From assembly GCA_919901895.1 (NCBI GenBank), contig CAKKQI010000028.1:1-6106 (forward strand): a stretch of DNA of 6,106 nucleotides, in the 5' to 3' direction. The stretch is from Candidatus Brocadiaceae bacterium (lineage in GTDB: Bacteria > Planctomycetota > MHYJ01 > JACQXL01 > CAKKQI01). Below, in pieces: positions 5,299 to 6,106 of this stretch. The notes under the pieces are model-generated. The model ran no database searches and was not told the DNA's origin. It saw only the letters and a program-made list of their open reading frames with translations. Every line of letters begins with the position of its first letter. Position 1 is the first letter of the stretch. A program made the position numbers and the translations under genes.

Positions 5299-5775
5299 TT
5301 ACTCGGCGATGATATTTTTGACATAAGCGGGGAATGCAACCCGGTCGCCGGTTTTAACACGATGTTGCGTAAACCAGCCCCGGTTTACTTCAAGGGCATA
5401 TTTGGTTTTATCCCTGGAAACAACCGAAGTGGTATCAAACGGTTTCAGCGGGCTAATCTGGGTAATCGTGCCGTCCGCCTTGATAAAAGCAATGTCAAGC
5501 GGGATTTCAGTGTTTTTCATCCAGAATGATAACCCCTGTTCGTCCGGATAGATAAAAAGCAGGCCGGTATCAGGCGGTAAGGCCGGACGATGCATCAGTC
5601 CTTTCCGCCTGGTTTCTTCAGTAAAGGCGAGTTCTAATTTGAGTTCAGAGCGGTTAATCCTGAGAATAAAATCAGGTGATGGCGATGAAGAAGGCGCTGG
5701 TTTGAGCCAAATAATTATGATAATGACGGCAAAAGGAATTAAGGCAAACTTGAAAAGTCTATTTTTTATCTGCAT
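5299..5775 (-). CDS. Membrane-anchored DUF192 protein
   Basis: 158 residues. An N-terminal signal anchor (basic MQIKNRLFKF, then hydrophobic 11-24) is followed by a Pro/Ser linker and a DUF192 domain spanning about 37-148. Family hallmarks are visible: ELAFTEETRRKGLMHR (48-63), a DTGLLFIYP segment (69-77), FWMKNTEIPLDIAFI (84-98), YALEVNRGW (126-134) and the final TGDRV. The domain should face the outside of the membrane. Its biochemical role is not established. The start overlaps the preceding gene's stop by 10 bp (ATGCAGATAA), so translation is probably coupled; no well-placed ribosome site is visible. Length and motifs are complete. Confidence 0.94.
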   Translation of the reverse strand: MQIKNRLFKFALIPFAVIIIIIWLKPAPSSSPSPDFILRINRSELKLELAFTEETRRKGLMHRPALPPDTGLLFIYPDEQGLSFWMKNTEIPLDIAFIKADGTITQISPLKPFDTTSVVSRDKTKYALEVNRGWFTQHRVKTGDRVAFPAYVKNIIAE

Positions 5776-6106
5776 ATAATATTATTTTTCGCTCCGCACT
5801 GGCCGCATTGACCGTCTTCGGTTAATTTTAAAATTTTAATGTTATAACCCAGTCGTTGAATAAGTTTGGCTTGACATTTATGGCAGAAGGTATCGCTTCC
5901 CGATAGAATCGGGACAGGTGTTTCCCGGAGCGAAATGTTTCCCAGATAAACATGGTCCAGATACTGTTTGGCAATTTGATGCGCTTTAAGTAACGTATCA
6001 GACGGGGTGGGTGGATTAGTTAATTTATAAATAGGGTAATAAGCAGAAAAATGCAAGGGCGTATCCCGGCCCAGGTGCTCGGCTACCCATTGAGACAGGT
6101 TTTTAA
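5766..6106 (-). CDS. amrS: AmmeMemoRadiSam-type radical SAM protein, C-terminal part
   Basis: 112 codons and a stop are visible; the gene continues beyond the window, so the catalytic CxxxCxxC region cannot be seen. Recognisable family features are DTPLHFSAYYPIYKLTNPP, then TLLKAHQIAKQ, HVYLGNI, and two CxxC pairs (CHKC and CGQC) near the C-terminus, which probably bind metal. These match the C-terminal part of the radical SAM member of the AmmeMemoRadiSam group, related to pyruvate formate-lyase activating enzymes, whose function is poorly known. Between GNI and SDTFC there are about 8-10 extra residues (LRETPVPILSG), where family members usually have a short Gly-rich loop. This insert coincides with a palindromic repeat at 5898-5914. 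The gene overlaps the DUF192 gene by 10 bp. The symbol rests on family resemblance of the C-terminus alone. Confidence 0.85.
   Translation of the reverse strand, partial: KNLSQWVAEHLGRDTPLHFSAYYPIYKLTNPPTPSDTLLKAHQIAKQYLDHVYLGNISLRETPVPILSGSDTFCHKCQAKLIQRLGYNIKILKLTEDGQCGQCGAKNNIICR
5898..5914. repeat. 17-bp palindrome inside the radical SAM gene
   Basis: TCCCGATAGAATCGGGA has perfect 7-bp arms and is the same repeat unit as at 591-607, 627-643 and 3735-3751. It is translated in frame as part of VPILSG, in a different codon phase from the copies in smc, and adds residues between GNI and SDTF. Confidence 0.85.

Overview
Every gene I can support lies on the minus strand. The window reads as a low-to-moderate GC bacterial genome from an uncultured lineage. 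The SMC head, with a GPNGCGKSN Walker A, and the mix of DUF2089, PspC and AmmeMemoRadiSam-type genes would suit a Planctomycetota-like or related candidate phylum. That placement is a guess from protein flavour, not a demonstrated assignment.

In transcription order (high to low coordinates): (1) The C-terminal end of an AmmeMemoRadiSam-type radical SAM protein (5766-6106, cut by the window edge) overlaps by 10 bp a membrane-anchored DUF192 protein (5299-5775). (2) A 233-bp AT-rich gap follows. It holds one hairpin repeat, a pair of 19-bp direct repeats and a near-perfect sigma70 promoter. (3) That promoter drives a compact cassette: a DUF2089 zinc-ribbon/helix-turn-helix regulator (4706-5065), a one-TM small protein (4433-4681), a 46-residue basic SHOCT-like protein (4326-4466), a doubtful 29-codon ORF (4247-4336) and a zinc-ribbon PspC membrane protein (3957-4241). 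(4) A roughly 360-bp GC-rich island dense in palindromes separates this from a second, longer PspC-family gene (3044-3594). That gene is broken by a one-base frameshift in its last membrane segment. (5) After a 154-bp gap comes smc (1-2889), cut at the window edge after 963 codons and missing its C-terminal ATPase half.

The DUF2089-to-PspC block looks like a small envelope-associated regulatory module. Cytoplasmic zinc ribbons, a DNA-binding protein and short membrane proteins are combined, and a roughly 25-residue SHOCT-like helical hairpin recurs in three of its proteins. This is the best candidate for an under-described system here. Its function is inference from PspC being a stress-related membrane family.

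The second theme is a small palindromic repeat of form TCCCGAT-nnn-ATCGGGA. It occurs four times at three loci and twice lies inside genes (smc and the radical SAM gene), where it is read through in frame and adds residues at places where these families normally have a short loop. The smc head also carries a separate insertion of about 60 residues.
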